Part shown: piece by piece, positions 8,418 to 17,016 of the stretch
Numbering within the stretch: the stretch's first letter is position 1
Layout of the letters: each line of letters opens with the position of its first letter
Source of the DNA: an uncultured Eubacterium sp.
Lineage (GTDB): Bacteria > Bacillota > Clostridia > Oscillospirales > Acutalibacteraceae
DNA: 64,000 nt
Direction of reading: 5' to 3'
NCBI GenBank assembly: GCA_910583925.1
Contig: CAJTZJ010000001.1
Coordinates: 149,511 to 213,510 of the forward strand
Made by a program: the position numbers and the translations under genes
Notes under the pieces: model-generated
What the model saw: only the letters and a program-made list of their open reading frames with translations
Databases searched by the model: none
What the model was told of the DNA's origin: nothing

Positions 8418-9369
8418 ATTCTAACATTCAATTCCATAGATGCATTCGGGGATGACGGCACTTAGATTTTTGAAGCAGCACCGCAGGGTTACATACACCA
8501 ATCTTCTCGCAAGCGGCAGGTACAAGGTATAACGGAACAGTTAAAAGATGAAGATGCGTTAGAATGGACAGATAGAGTGAATAATATAAGGGCTTATGCG
8601 AGGTAGGTTTTGAACAAGAAATTTATTTACACATAGGCAATACAGCGGCAGAGAGTTAAATCTCTGTCGCTTTCTTCTGGAATCTTAGTGTCTGTATTCA
8701 TATTTTTCACATTAGAATCTTGATAAAGGATGAAATTATTCTTACAAAATTATAATGGAAGCACTCAGCACCGTGCAAGCTGTTTTGATTATCTCAATGT
8801 AAAAGAACTTGTTATGTCTTCGGAAAGCCTGCTATACAGCTTTTGAATAATCTTGCACTTGTTCATCACTTAGACCGCAGGTAAATGGTGAGGCAATGGG
8901 GGACTCTCTAAGGGCGAAAACGGTGATTTGCGCTGTGCATTGAATACGGGAATGCTGTATTTCCATGCCTATATTGAAAAGAATATGAAACTTGTCAGTG
9001 ACCCTCGTTCTGTCTATGCGGATATGCTCGCAGATGAAAGCAGAGATAGAAAGAGTTAAACCGTTGTCAGCTTTACAAGCAAAACTTTATAACAAAGAAA
9101 TGGTTAAGCATGAATTATTTAGGCTGTTATCAAAAGCAAAACGCAACCTGTATTACGATAGATTTAGATAAAAACACCTATGAAATCAAGGAACACGCAA
9201 ATGCCAAGGCTTGATGCAGGAAGTTACCATGTACCCGTATTAACACAGATGAGTGATGTTTTATGTTTGTCATCAGAATTCGTTGCACGAATTAGAATCA
9301 GATATTGATAGTTTTAAGGGCTTGTTTATTGATTACGATTGGCGTAAGATTTTTTATATTAGTTAGATA
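8418..9369 (+). pseudogene. Decayed coding remnants, probably of an integrated element
   Basis: No intact frame with a start and stop is visible across about 1 kb, but three plus-strand fragments read like protein: 8418-8606 (stop at 8463 in the middle; pieces such as EDALEWTDRVNNIRAYAR), 8892-9059 (NTGMLYFHAYIEKNMKLV) and 9125-9214 (ATCITIDLDKNTYEIKEH). They lie in different frames, broken by stops. The family could not be recognised. The location just after two tRNA genes is typical for integrated mobile elements, so a relic of a conjugative or phage-like element is a reasonable reading, not a proof. Confidence 0.45.
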
Positions 9370-9370
9370 A

Positions 9371-9405
9371 AACAAAATGGTTACCGCAAGGTAACCATTT
9401 TGTTT
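9371..9405 (-). terminator. Terminator of the sigma-like gene
   Basis: A 15-bp stem (9371-9385 with 9390-9404, loop GCAA) 36 bases past the minus-strand stop; the A- and T-rich ends make it potentially bidirectional. Confidence 0.8.
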
Positions 9406-9440
9406 GTATATCCGAAATATTCAGAAGATACGATTTTAAA

Positions 9441-10718
9441 TTATTCTATGTCAGGTATTTCAAAATCGGGTTCTGAAACGATTGGATCAGTTGAAGGCTC
9501 TGTAACAGGCTGTGTCGGAGCAGACGAAGGCTGTGTGGATGGTTGTGTTGGTTTTGCAGTAGTATTGGCTGCCGGTTTCGTTGAACTTGTTTGCGGTCTG
9601 CTTGTTTGAGAACTGCCTGAATTTGAAGTACTGCTGTTGCTTTGTGGCCTGCGATTCTGTGAAGGTTGTTGCTGAGTTGGATTTGGCCTTTGATTGGTAA
9701 CAGGTACACTGCTTGATGAAGTTTCGCCCGATGTGCTTTCGGATGTGCTTTCAGATGAGCTTTCGCCGGTTAAGTCCATTGTAGTTTCAGTATCGGAAAC
9801 CGATTCGCTTTCGGAAGGCTTGTCCGTGTTGTTGACAGGCTCAGATGGGGTTTTGCCATTATTAACAAAGTGGATTGTTAGCCCTGCGGCAATTGCAACA
9901 ATAATGATAATTAAAACAATCATCTTTTTATTGCCTTTTAAAAATCCGGAATTAATTTCCTCTTCGTCTTCTTCAAACTCTTCTTCAGTTTCTTTTTCGT
10001 TAACAATTTCTTTTTCGGCAACGATTGCTGCTGTATCTTCGATGATTTTATTTAATACTTCTGTCGGAACCTCATTGTTTTGCGTATAGCTGTATTCGGT
10101 TTCCAAAACGAAAGTAAAGAGTTGAAGCGGATTTGAAAAAACAGCCAGCTTTGGGTGGCTCTTTTTTAATTCATCGCAGATTTCATTCATTCGTTTTACG
10201 CCCGCATTCAGCGATGATATAATATCATTTTCGGAACAGTGAAGCGCTCTTGCTATTTCTTTTACCGAAAATCCTTCAATATAATGATATAGAAAGCACA
10301 TTCTTTGCTCTACATTGAGCGATTTAAGAAGTTTTTTTGAAAAATTATTTATTTCACTTTCCGTAAAATCATTTGTATCAGGCACAGGATTCTTGCCTTC
10401 GTTCACAATATCCATATACAGTGTTTCATTTGCATAAGGCTCGTTTTCCGAAAAAAATTCTTTGCCTGCATTTCGTAATCCTGCTGCGCTTATGCTTGCA
10501 ATAATAATGCCGAGCCAGCTTGTAAAAACTTCAGGATTATGTAAAAGATTTATGCTTGATAATGCTTTTACATAGGAATCGTTCAGAACTTTATCTAACG
10601 AGGAAGCCAGATATTTGGATGTGATAAATCTTTTTCTGTTATATGTAGTTTTAATTATAATACCCCAACCAACACTTCTGCCTTGCTTTGCAAGGTTTAT
10701 TGCTTCGGTTAAATTCAT
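9441..10718 (-). CDS. Membrane-anchored ECF-like sigma factor with Ser/Thr/Pro-rich outer domain
   Basis: 425 residues. Residues about 45-90 resemble a weak sigma region 2 (SYVKALSSINLLHNPEVF...SWL). Residues about 140-190 match region 4.2 well: NVEQRMCFLYHYIEGFSVKEIA... then a helix-turn-helix ending in ALHCSENDI. An acidic stretch (EEEFEEDEEE) precedes one membrane helix, IVLIIIIVAIAAGLTIHFV at about 268-286, followed by about 135 residues rich in S, T, P and Q and ending in DFEIPDIE. The N-terminus is therefore cytoplasmic and the tail outside. Such fusions occur in Clostridia, and release by proteolysis is a natural hypothesis. No separate anti-sigma gene is adjacent. The ATG has an AAGGAG site. 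It could also act as an anti-sigma-like or signalling protein. Confidence 0.75.
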   Translation of the reverse strand: MNLTEAINLAKQGRSVGWGIIIKTTYNRKRFITSKYLASSLDKVLNDSYVKALSSINLLHNPEVFTSWLGIIIASISAAGLRNAGKEFFSENEPYANETLYMDIVNEGKNPVPDTNDFTESEINNFSKKLLKSLNVEQRMCFLYHYIEGFSVKEIARALHCSENDIISSLNAGVKRMNEICDELKKSHPKLAVFSNPLQLFTFVLETEYSYTQNNEVPTEVLNKIIEDTAAIVAEKEIVNEKETEEEFEEDEEEINSGFLKGNKKMIVLIIIIVAIAAGLTIHFVNNGKTPSEPVNNTDKPSESESVSDTETTMDLTGESSSESTSESTSGETSSSSVPVTNQRPNPTQQQPSQNRRPQSNSSTSNSGSSQTSRPQTSSTKPAANTTAKPTQPSTQPSSAPTQPVTEPSTDPIVSEPDFEIPDIE

Positions 10719-10753
10719 GGTAATCTCCTTGATTATACTATATTGTTATAGCT

Positions 10754-10782
10754 ATTTTACTTAAAAATTATGATATAGTCAA
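10754..10782 (-). promoter_or_regulatory. Candidate sigma-A promoter of the sigma-like gene
   Basis: Minus strand: TTGACT, 17-base spacer, TAAAAT, about 36 bases before the ATG at 10718. Confidence 0.6.
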
Positions 10783-10939
10783 TATTTATAATGATTTTAG
10801 GAAAATATTTCTTTTGTAATGCTTTTTTGAAACTGAGTTTACAATTATTAAATATTTGTAATATTTACAGAGGGCTTATTGTAAAAAAGTATTTTCTGGA
10901 TTATAATTAACATTAATTTTTATTAGGAGTGATTTACAA

Positions 10940-12244
10940 ATGCCTATATGGGCACAACTGCTTTTGCAGTTTGTACTTATAATGATAAATGCAGTTTTTG
11001 CAAGTGCGGAAATCGCAATCGTTTCAATGAATGATGTTAAGCTGGAAAAGCTGGCAGAACAGGGAAATAAAAAAGCCAAACGCCTTGTTAAACTGACTTC
11101 AAAGCCCGCTTCCTTTCTTGCAACAATTCAGGTTGCGATAACGCTTTCCGGATTTCTCGGTTCAGCCTTTGCGGCAGATAATTTTTCGGAAATTCTTGTT
11201 GATTTGATTATGAAAACAGGTGTAAACATTTCACGCTCAACGCTTGATACAATTGCTGTTATTGTTATAACAATGATTCTGTCGTATTTAACACTTGTGT
11301 TCGGTGAGCTTGTGCCGAAGCGTATTGCCATGCGAAAAACCGAAGGTCTTGCATTGGGTGTTTCAGGTCTTATTTCAGTAATTTCCAAAATTTTTGCTCC
11401 GCTTGTATGGCTTCTTACGGTGTCCACAAATCTTGTTCTTCGCTGTCTTGGAATAGATCCGAATGCGCAAGAGGAGGAAATCAGCGAAGAGGAAATACGG
11501 ATGCTTGTTGAAGTAGGCTCCGAAAAGGGCATAATTGATAAAGATGAAAGAATCATGATTTCCAATATTTTTGATTTTGATGATAAAGAATGCGGCGAAA
11601 TTTCAACCCACAGAACGGATGTTGTCGGGCTTGATGCCGATGAGTCCATTGAAGAATGGGATAGGATTGTAACAAATTCAAGCCACAGTGTTTATCCGGT
11701 ATATAAAGAAAATATTGATAATATTATCGGTGTGCTTGATTCTAAAAAGTATTTCCGTTTAAGGGAGAAAAGCAAAGAGTTTGTAAATCAAAATGCAGTT
11801 TCTCAGCCTGTTTTTGTTCCTGAAAATATGAAAATTGATGTGCTTTTTGAGAATATGCAGAAAAGCAGAAATCATTTTTCGGTTGTTCTTGATGAATACG
11901 GCGGCACAGTCGGCATCATTACGATGAATGATTTACTTGAAGAAATAGTAGGTGATCTGGAGAATGAGGAAAATGCCGAGGTTAAAGAACCTGATATCAA
12001 ACAGATAAATGAAAATGAATGGACGATTCAGGGTTGTGCTTCGCTTGATGATGTGGAAAGAAATCTTAAGGTTCAGCTTCCCGTTGATGAATATGAAACC
12101 TTCAGCGGCTATGTTTTCGGCATTTACTGTACGATTCCGGAGGATAATACCTCGTTTTCTCTTGAAACCGATAAGCTTATAATAAATGTTTTAAATGTTG
12201 TAAATCATACAGTTGAAAAAGCTTCTGTAATTGTTAAATCATAG
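10940..12244 (+). CDS. CNNM/CorC-type hemolysin-family transporter
   Basis: 434 residues. The N-terminal CNNM (DUF21) membrane domain covers residues 1 to about 180 with three to four helices, including NAVFASAEIAIVS and the ELVPKRIAM segment. A CBS pair follows at about 205-325 (PVYKENIDNIIGVL and VVLDEYGGTVGIITMNDLLE), and a CorC/HlyC domain at about 345-430. Members of this family take part in magnesium or sodium-coupled ion efflux, and the old hemolysin label is historical. The ATG has an AGGAGTG site. It stands alone and is closed by its own terminator. Confidence 0.92.
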   Translation: MPIWAQLLLQFVLIMINAVFASAEIAIVSMNDVKLEKLAEQGNKKAKRLVKLTSKPASFLATIQVAITLSGFLGSAFAADNFSEILVDLIMKTGVNISRSTLDTIAVIVITMILSYLTLVFGELVPKRIAMRKTEGLALGVSGLISVISKIFAPLVWLLTVSTNLVLRCLGIDPNAQEEEISEEEIRMLVEVGSEKGIIDKDERIMISNIFDFDDKECGEISTHRTDVVGLDADESIEEWDRIVTNSSHSVYPVYKENIDNIIGVLDSKKYFRLREKSKEFVNQNAVSQPVFVPENMKIDVLFENMQKSRNHFSVVLDEYGGTVGIITMNDLLEEIVGDLENEENAEVKEPDIKQINENEWTIQGCASLDDVERNLKVQLPVDEYETFSGYVFGIYCTIPEDNTSFSLETDKLIINVLNVVNHTVEKASVIVKS

Positions 12245-12264
12245 GTATTAAATATGTGAATTTT

Positions 12265-12297
12265 CAGCCTTGCTCATTGTGAGTAAGGCTGTTTTTT
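12265..12297 (+). terminator. Terminator of the CNNM/CorC gene
   Basis: A 12-bp stem (12265-12276 with 12280-12291, one wobble or mismatch) followed by T6. Confidence 0.85.
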
Positions 12298-12477
12298 CTG
12301 TTGTTGGAAATAGCGTATACTTTGTTAGAGTATAGAAATCATAATTTATAATAAGCTGAAAAAAGACAGCGGATGTGCAAATGCTTTTTATGATATTATT
12401 CGGTTTTATTGCACAGAGCGGAAATTCCTTTTGGTTTCCAAAAGTTTATATATATTAATTTTTTAAGGAGAAGAAAA

Positions 12478-12579
12478 ATGAAACAAAAAATAAGTATAAG
12501 AATATGTTCAATATTTTTATCACTGCTGCAAGATAAGAGCGGTAACAAGCAAGAACAAGAATGCAACCTCAAACTATAG
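12478..12579 (+). CDS. Possible 33-residue peptide gene or lipoprotein-leader remnant
   Basis: An AAGGAG site 6 bases before an ATG opens a 33-codon frame beginning MKQKISIRICSIFLSLL, which looks like the start of a signal peptide, then turns polar. A neighbouring frame continues with protein-like sequence (NYSNVVSVKRK), so this may be a frameshifted short secreted peptide. A strong terminator lies 86 bases downstream. The rest of 12298-12761 shows no other gene. Confidence 0.3.
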   Translation: MKQKISIRICSIFLSLLQDKSGNKQEQECNLKL

Positions 12580-12664
12580 CAATGTTGTAAGTGTAAAGAG
12601 AAAATAAGAACCAGTTTTGCTTCGCAAGCCGGAGCCTGGTTGTTACTTCGAAACAATAAATCAT

Positions 12665-12692
12665 AGGGGCGGATCATATCCGCTCCTTTTTT
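12665..12692 (+). terminator. Terminator after the small peptide frame
   Basis: A 10-bp stem (12665-12674 with 12678-12687, loop CAT), GC-rich, followed by a T run. It isolates the ara operon from upstream transcription. Confidence 0.85.
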
Positions 12693-12761
12693 GTTGTTTT
12701 AATTTTGTCTATTTGATTTCTTTTTCTAATCGGATTTTATGAAAATTTTATTTGTTATTTA

Positions 12762-12790
12762 TTGAATATTCTTTTTATATATAGTAAAAT
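12762..12790 (+). promoter_or_regulatory. Promoter of araBAD
   Basis: TTGAAT, 17-base spacer, TAAAAT, about 28 bases before the araB ATG. It rules out the farther in-frame ATG at 12762, which overlaps the -35 box. No clear AraR-type palindrome was seen. Confidence 0.6.
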
Positions 12791-12818
12791 CAAATTAATT
12801 AATATATGGAGGATTGCT

Positions 12819-14396
12819 ATGGAAAGCTATTCACTCAGCGGTAAGGAATCGCTTGGAATTGAGCTTGGCTCAACAAGAATCAAAGCAGTGTTGATTGATG
12901 AAAACTGTAATCCGATTGCCTCAGGCAGTCATACTTGGGAGAATAAATATGAGAACGGATATTGGACATACAGCCTTGATGATGTTTGGAAAGGTCTGCA
13001 GGATGCTTTTGCCGAGCTGAATAGGGATACCTCTGAAAAATTCGGATCAATAATAAAAAAGCTTTCTTCAATAGGCTTTTCGGCGATGATGCACGGTTAT
13101 CTTCCTTTCGACAAAAACGGAAATCAGCTTGCTGAATTCAGAACATGGAGAAATACAACTACAGCTGAAGCCTCATCGGAATTAACAAAACTGTTCAATT
13201 TTAATATTCCGCAGAGATGGAGTATTGCCCATCTTTATCAGGCAATTTTAAATAAAGAGGAGCATGTTAAAGATATTTCTTATTTGACAACGCTGGCAGG
13301 CTATGTGCATTGGAAATTATCGGGCGAGAAAGTAATGGGAATAGGCGAAGCATCAGGTATGTTTCCAATAGACAGTGAAATGAATGATTATAATGCGGAA
13401 ATGCTTGATAAATTTTCGGGTATCGAAGCTGTTAAACAGTATAAATGGGAAGTAAAAGAAATTTTGCCGAGAGTTCTTCTTGCAGGGGATAACGCTGGAT
13501 TTCTTACAAAAGAGGGAGCGCTTCTTTTAGACCCAAGCGGAAATCTTGAAGCGGGTGCCCTTATGTGCCCTCCCGAGGGAGATGCAGGCACAGGAATGGT
13601 TGCAACAAACAGTGTTTCGGTTAAAACAGGCAATGTTTCTGCAGGCACTTCAATTTTTGCAATGGTTGTTCTTCAGAATCAGCTTTCTCAGGTATATGAA
13701 GAAATAGATATGGTAACCACGCCAACAGGAAGACCTGTTGCTATGGTACACTGTAATAACTGCTGTACGGATCTTGACTATTGGGTGTCCGTTTTCAGTG
13801 AATTTGCAAAGGCCTCGGGCAGTGGATTAACTAAGCCGCAGATATATGATTTGCTTTATAACAAAGCACTTGAAGCAGATGCAGATTGCGGCGGAATCGT
13901 TAATTATAATTATTTTTCGGGTGAGCCTGTTGCTCATCTTCAGAATGGCAGACCCCTTTTTGCAAGAACACTGAACGCAGCCTTTAATCTTGCTAATTTT
14001 ATGAGGGCACAGATTTATTCAACTATGGCAACTCTTAAAATAGGCATGGAAATTCTTGAAAAGGAAAATGTTCAGCTGGATTGCCTTATGGGGCACGGCG
14101 GTTTATTTAAAACAGCAGTTGTAGGTCAAAGGCTTATGGCAGGTGCTATGAATACGCCGGTTGCCGTTATGGAAACAGCAGGTGAAGGCGGAGCATGGGG
14201 GATTGCCGTGCTTGCGGAATATGCAGCCCATAATAACGGAAAACCACTTGAAGATTATCTCGATGAACAGGTTTTCAGTAAATACAAAAGCTCGGTAATT
14301 GAGCCTTATGCCGAAGATGTCAGCGGCTTTAAGGAATATATGAGATTGTACAAAAAAGGTCTTGCTGTTCAGAAATCAGCAGCCGATATTTTATAA
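12819..14396 (+). CDS. araB: L-ribulokinase, FGGY family
   Basis: 525 residues. The N-terminal ATPase motif GIELGSTRIKAVLID and the C-terminal nucleotide segment GHGGLFKTAVVGQRL are those of FGGY carbohydrate kinases. It phosphorylates L-ribulose to L-ribulose 5-phosphate with ATP in the cytoplasm. The sugar is assigned from the araA and araD neighbours: alone it could be called a xylulokinase-like FGGY kinase. GGAGG lies 5 bases before the ATG at 12819. araA follows after 17 bases. Confidence 0.88.
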   Translation: MESYSLSGKESLGIELGSTRIKAVLIDENCNPIASGSHTWENKYENGYWTYSLDDVWKGLQDAFAELNRDTSEKFGSIIKKLSSIGFSAMMHGYLPFDKNGNQLAEFRTWRNTTTAEASSELTKLFNFNIPQRWSIAHLYQAILNKEEHVKDISYLTTLAGYVHWKLSGEKVMGIGEASGMFPIDSEMNDYNAEMLDKFSGIEAVKQYKWEVKEILPRVLLAGDNAGFLTKEGALLLDPSGNLEAGALMCPPEGDAGTGMVATNSVSVKTGNVSAGTSIFAMVVLQNQLSQVYEEIDMVTTPTGRPVAMVHCNNCCTDLDYWVSVFSEFAKASGSGLTKPQIYDLLYNKALEADADCGGIVNYNYFSGEPVAHLQNGRPLFARTLNAAFNLANFMRAQIYSTMATLKIGMEILEKENVQLDCLMGHGGLFKTAVVGQRLMAGAMNTPVAVMETAGEGGAWGIAVLAEYAAHNNGKPLEDYLDEQVFSKYKSSVIEPYAEDVSGFKEYMRLYKKGLAVQKSAADIL

Positions 14397-14413
14397 ATAA
14401 AGAGGTAAAAGTT

Positions 14414-15886
14414 ATGTCAATTAAGAATTATGAATTTTGGTTTGTTGTAGGGACGCAGTTTCTTTACGGAGAAGATATTTTTGAAACGATTAATGAACAT
14501 TCCAAGGAAATGTGCAGTGAATGGAGCAGCAAGCTCCCATGCAGAATCGTTGCAAAGCCGTGTGTTAAAACCTCAAAGGAAATCCTTGATGTAATGCAGG
14601 CTGCAAACTGCGATGAAAAGTGTGCAGGCGTTATAACATGGATGCACACCTTTTCTCCGTCAAAAGCTTGGATCGCAGGCTTCAATGCACTGCAGAAGCC
14701 GTATCTTCATGTGAATACGCAGTTTAACAGGGATATTCCGTGGAATGATATTGATATGGATTTTATGAATCTGAATCAATCTGCCCACGGAGATAGAGAG
14801 CATGGCTTTATCGCAGCCCGTATGCGGCTTAAAAGAAAGGTTATAGCAGGATATTGGCAGGACGAAGCATTTCAGAAAAAAATGGAAATCTGGATGCGTG
14901 CAGCAGTGGGTGCTGCCGAATCAAGAAAAACCCATGTGCTTCGTATTTCAGATAATATGAGAAATGTTGCCGTAACAGACGGCGATAAGATTGAAGCCCA
15001 GATTAGACTTGGCTGGCAGGTTGATCATTTCGGTGTAGGGGATATTATCAAAGAGGTTGAAGCGGTAACGGAAGCTGAAATTGATGCGCAGATGGCAGAA
15101 TATGAAGAGCATTATATTATGGATACAGATAATATGGATGCTGTTCGTTATCAGGCAAGAGAAGAGGTTGCTATTAAGAAATTTCTTGAAAGATATGATT
15201 TTAATGCTTTTCATACGAATTTCGAGGATTTGCAGGGGCTTCTCCAGCTTCCCGGTCTTGCGGCTCAGGATTTAATGCGTCAGGGCTATGGTTTCGGCGC
15301 TGAGGGCGACTGGAAGGTTGCTGCAATGCTGCGGGTTATGAAATCAATGGCAGAGGGGCTTAACGGCGGCACTGTGTTTATGGAGGATTATACTTATCAC
15401 TTTGATCCTGATAATGAAATGCTTCTTGGTTCTCATATGCTTGAGGTTGACCCAAGCTGTGCAGCAGAAAAGGCTAAAATTCAGGTTCATCCGCTTGGTA
15501 TCGGGGACAGAGAGGATCCTGCAAGGCTTGTGTTTAAAGCCCAGACAGGAAAGGGCATTGTTGTAACGCTTGTTGATATGGGCGATAGACTTCGCCTTAT
15601 CTGCAATGATGTTGAATGTAAAGAACAGACAAACGATATGCCGAAGCTTCCGGTTGCAGGTGTGCTTTGGAAGCCGCTTCCCTGCCTTCAGACCTCTGCT
15701 GAGGCATGGATTTATGCGGGCGGAGCACATCACAGTGTGCTTTCATACAGCTTAACTGCCGATACTATGCGTGATTTTGCAGAGATTATGGGTATTGAAT
15801 TTGTTCATATCAATGAAAATACTGAGATAAACGAATTCAGAAAAGAGCTTTTCTATAATGATGTTGCCTATAAGCTTGGTATGTGA
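14414..15886 (+). CDS. araA: L-arabinose isomerase
   Basis: 490 residues, near the usual 470-500. It converts L-arabinose to L-ribulose using a divalent metal. The expected metal and catalytic residues are visible: E297 in FGAEGDWK, E324 in FMEDYTYHF, H341 in LGSHMLE and H439/H440 in GGAHHSV. An AGAGG site precedes the ATG. It is the middle gene of araBAD, 10 bases before araD. Confidence 0.95.
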   Translation: MSIKNYEFWFVVGTQFLYGEDIFETINEHSKEMCSEWSSKLPCRIVAKPCVKTSKEILDVMQAANCDEKCAGVITWMHTFSPSKAWIAGFNALQKPYLHVNTQFNRDIPWNDIDMDFMNLNQSAHGDREHGFIAARMRLKRKVIAGYWQDEAFQKKMEIWMRAAVGAAESRKTHVLRISDNMRNVAVTDGDKIEAQIRLGWQVDHFGVGDIIKEVEAVTEAEIDAQMAEYEEHYIMDTDNMDAVRYQAREEVAIKKFLERYDFNAFHTNFEDLQGLLQLPGLAAQDLMRQGYGFGAEGDWKVAAMLRVMKSMAEGLNGGTVFMEDYTYHFDPDNEMLLGSHMLEVDPSCAAEKAKIQVHPLGIGDREDPARLVFKAQTGKGIVVTLVDMGDRLRLICNDVECKEQTNDMPKLPVAGVLWKPLPCLQTSAEAWIYAGGAHHSVLSYSLTADTMRDFAEIMGIEFVHINENTEINEFRKELFYNDVAYKLGM

Positions 15887-15896
15887 GGAATAAACT

Positions 15897-16607
15897 ATGT
15901 TGGAAGAACTTAAAAAAAAGGTTTATAAAGCTAATCTTCAGCTTGTTGAATATGGTCTGGTTGTGCTTACCTGGGGAAATGTTTCTGCGATAGACAGAGC
16001 AACAGGTTTGTTTGTTATCAAACCATCCGGTGTGCCTTACAGTGCAATGACTGCAGACGATATGGTTGTTATGGATTTAAACGGAAATAAGGTTGAGGGT
16101 AGGCTTAATCCATCATCAGATACGCCGACTCATCTTGAACTTTACAGAAGCTTTAACGATATCGGCGGCATTGTGCATACACATTCAAGCTGGGCATGCT
16201 CGTGGGCACAGGCAGGCAGAGATATACCTGCTTACGGAACAACCCATGCTGATTTTGCAAATGGTGCAGTGCCTTGCGCAAGAGGGCTTACTGAAGCTGA
16301 GGTTGCCGGAGAGTATGAGCTGAACACGGGCAAGGTAATTGTTGAAGAGTTTGTGAAAAGAGGAATAAAGGCAGAAGAATGTCCTGCTGTTCTTGTTCAC
16401 CGCCATGGTCCGTTTACATGGGGAACGGACCCTTTTAAAGCGGTGGAAAATGCACTTATACTTGAAGAGGTTTCCAAAATGGCTTCACGAACAGAGCGTA
16501 TAGCCGCAATGAGTGAAAATTCAAATATCGGTATAGAACAGTATCTTCTTGATAAGCATTATCAAAGAAAACACGGCAAAAATGCTTATTATGGTCAGAA
16601 TAAATGA
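15897..16607 (+). CDS. araD: L-ribulose-5-phosphate 4-epimerase
   Basis: 236 residues, class II aldolase family. It converts L-ribulose 5-phosphate to D-xylulose 5-phosphate, which enters the pentose phosphate or phosphoketolase route. The zinc ligands HTHSSWA and VHRHGPF are present, as is the TWGNVSA phosphate-binding segment. With araB and araA it completes arabinose entry. No arabinose transporter or regulator is adjacent, so uptake must be encoded elsewhere. Confidence 0.95.
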   Translation: MLEELKKKVYKANLQLVEYGLVVLTWGNVSAIDRATGLFVIKPSGVPYSAMTADDMVVMDLNGNKVEGRLNPSSDTPTHLELYRSFNDIGGIVHTHSSWACSWAQAGRDIPAYGTTHADFANGAVPCARGLTEAEVAGEYELNTGKVIVEEFVKRGIKAEECPAVLVHRHGPFTWGTDPFKAVENALILEEVSKMASRTERIAAMSENSNIGIEQYLLDKHYQRKHGKNAYYGQNK

Positions 16608-16683
16608 AAGGGAGCGGAGAAGGGCGGTAGCCCATAAGGAAACATAACCAAACTTATGACTCATGTCAGTAAATAAAAAAAGA

Positions 16684-16730
16684 AAAACTGCTATGTAAAA
16701 GGTTTATCTAATGCATAGCAGTTTTCTTTT
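16684..16730 (+). terminator. Terminator of araBAD
   Basis: A 12-bp stem (16684-16695 with 16714-16725) and a CTTTT tail, 76 bases past araD. Confidence 0.75.
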
Positions 16731-16931
16731 GTCCTTCTATTTGATTGTGTCTTTTCAGTACTCCGGCGGATTTTTTCAAGTGCCTTTTTTATAGAATGTG
16801 TATAAGTTTAATAATTATTTTCTCGACGAATTTAAAGGATTATTCGCTGTTTTTTTCAGCTATTGATTTCATTGCGCTTTTTTTTCAAATTTAAAACGAT
16901 CTTAATTTATTTTTGTTGTACCATGCAAAAC

Positions 16932-16976
16932 GCCGTAACGATTGTTTTTACTTAATTTCAAAACTTTCGTTACGGC
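16932..16976 (-). terminator. Inverted repeat downstream of the transglutaminase-like gene
   Basis: A perfect 10-bp stem (16932-16941 with 16967-16976) with a 25-base loop. It lies about 40 bases past the minus-strand stop; the long loop and lack of a clean T run make termination uncertain. The rest of 16731-17016 shows nothing else supportable. Confidence 0.4.
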
Positions 16977-17016
16977 ACTTCAGCTAAAATGTGACCGGTT
17001 TTTCTTATTTGCCTTT

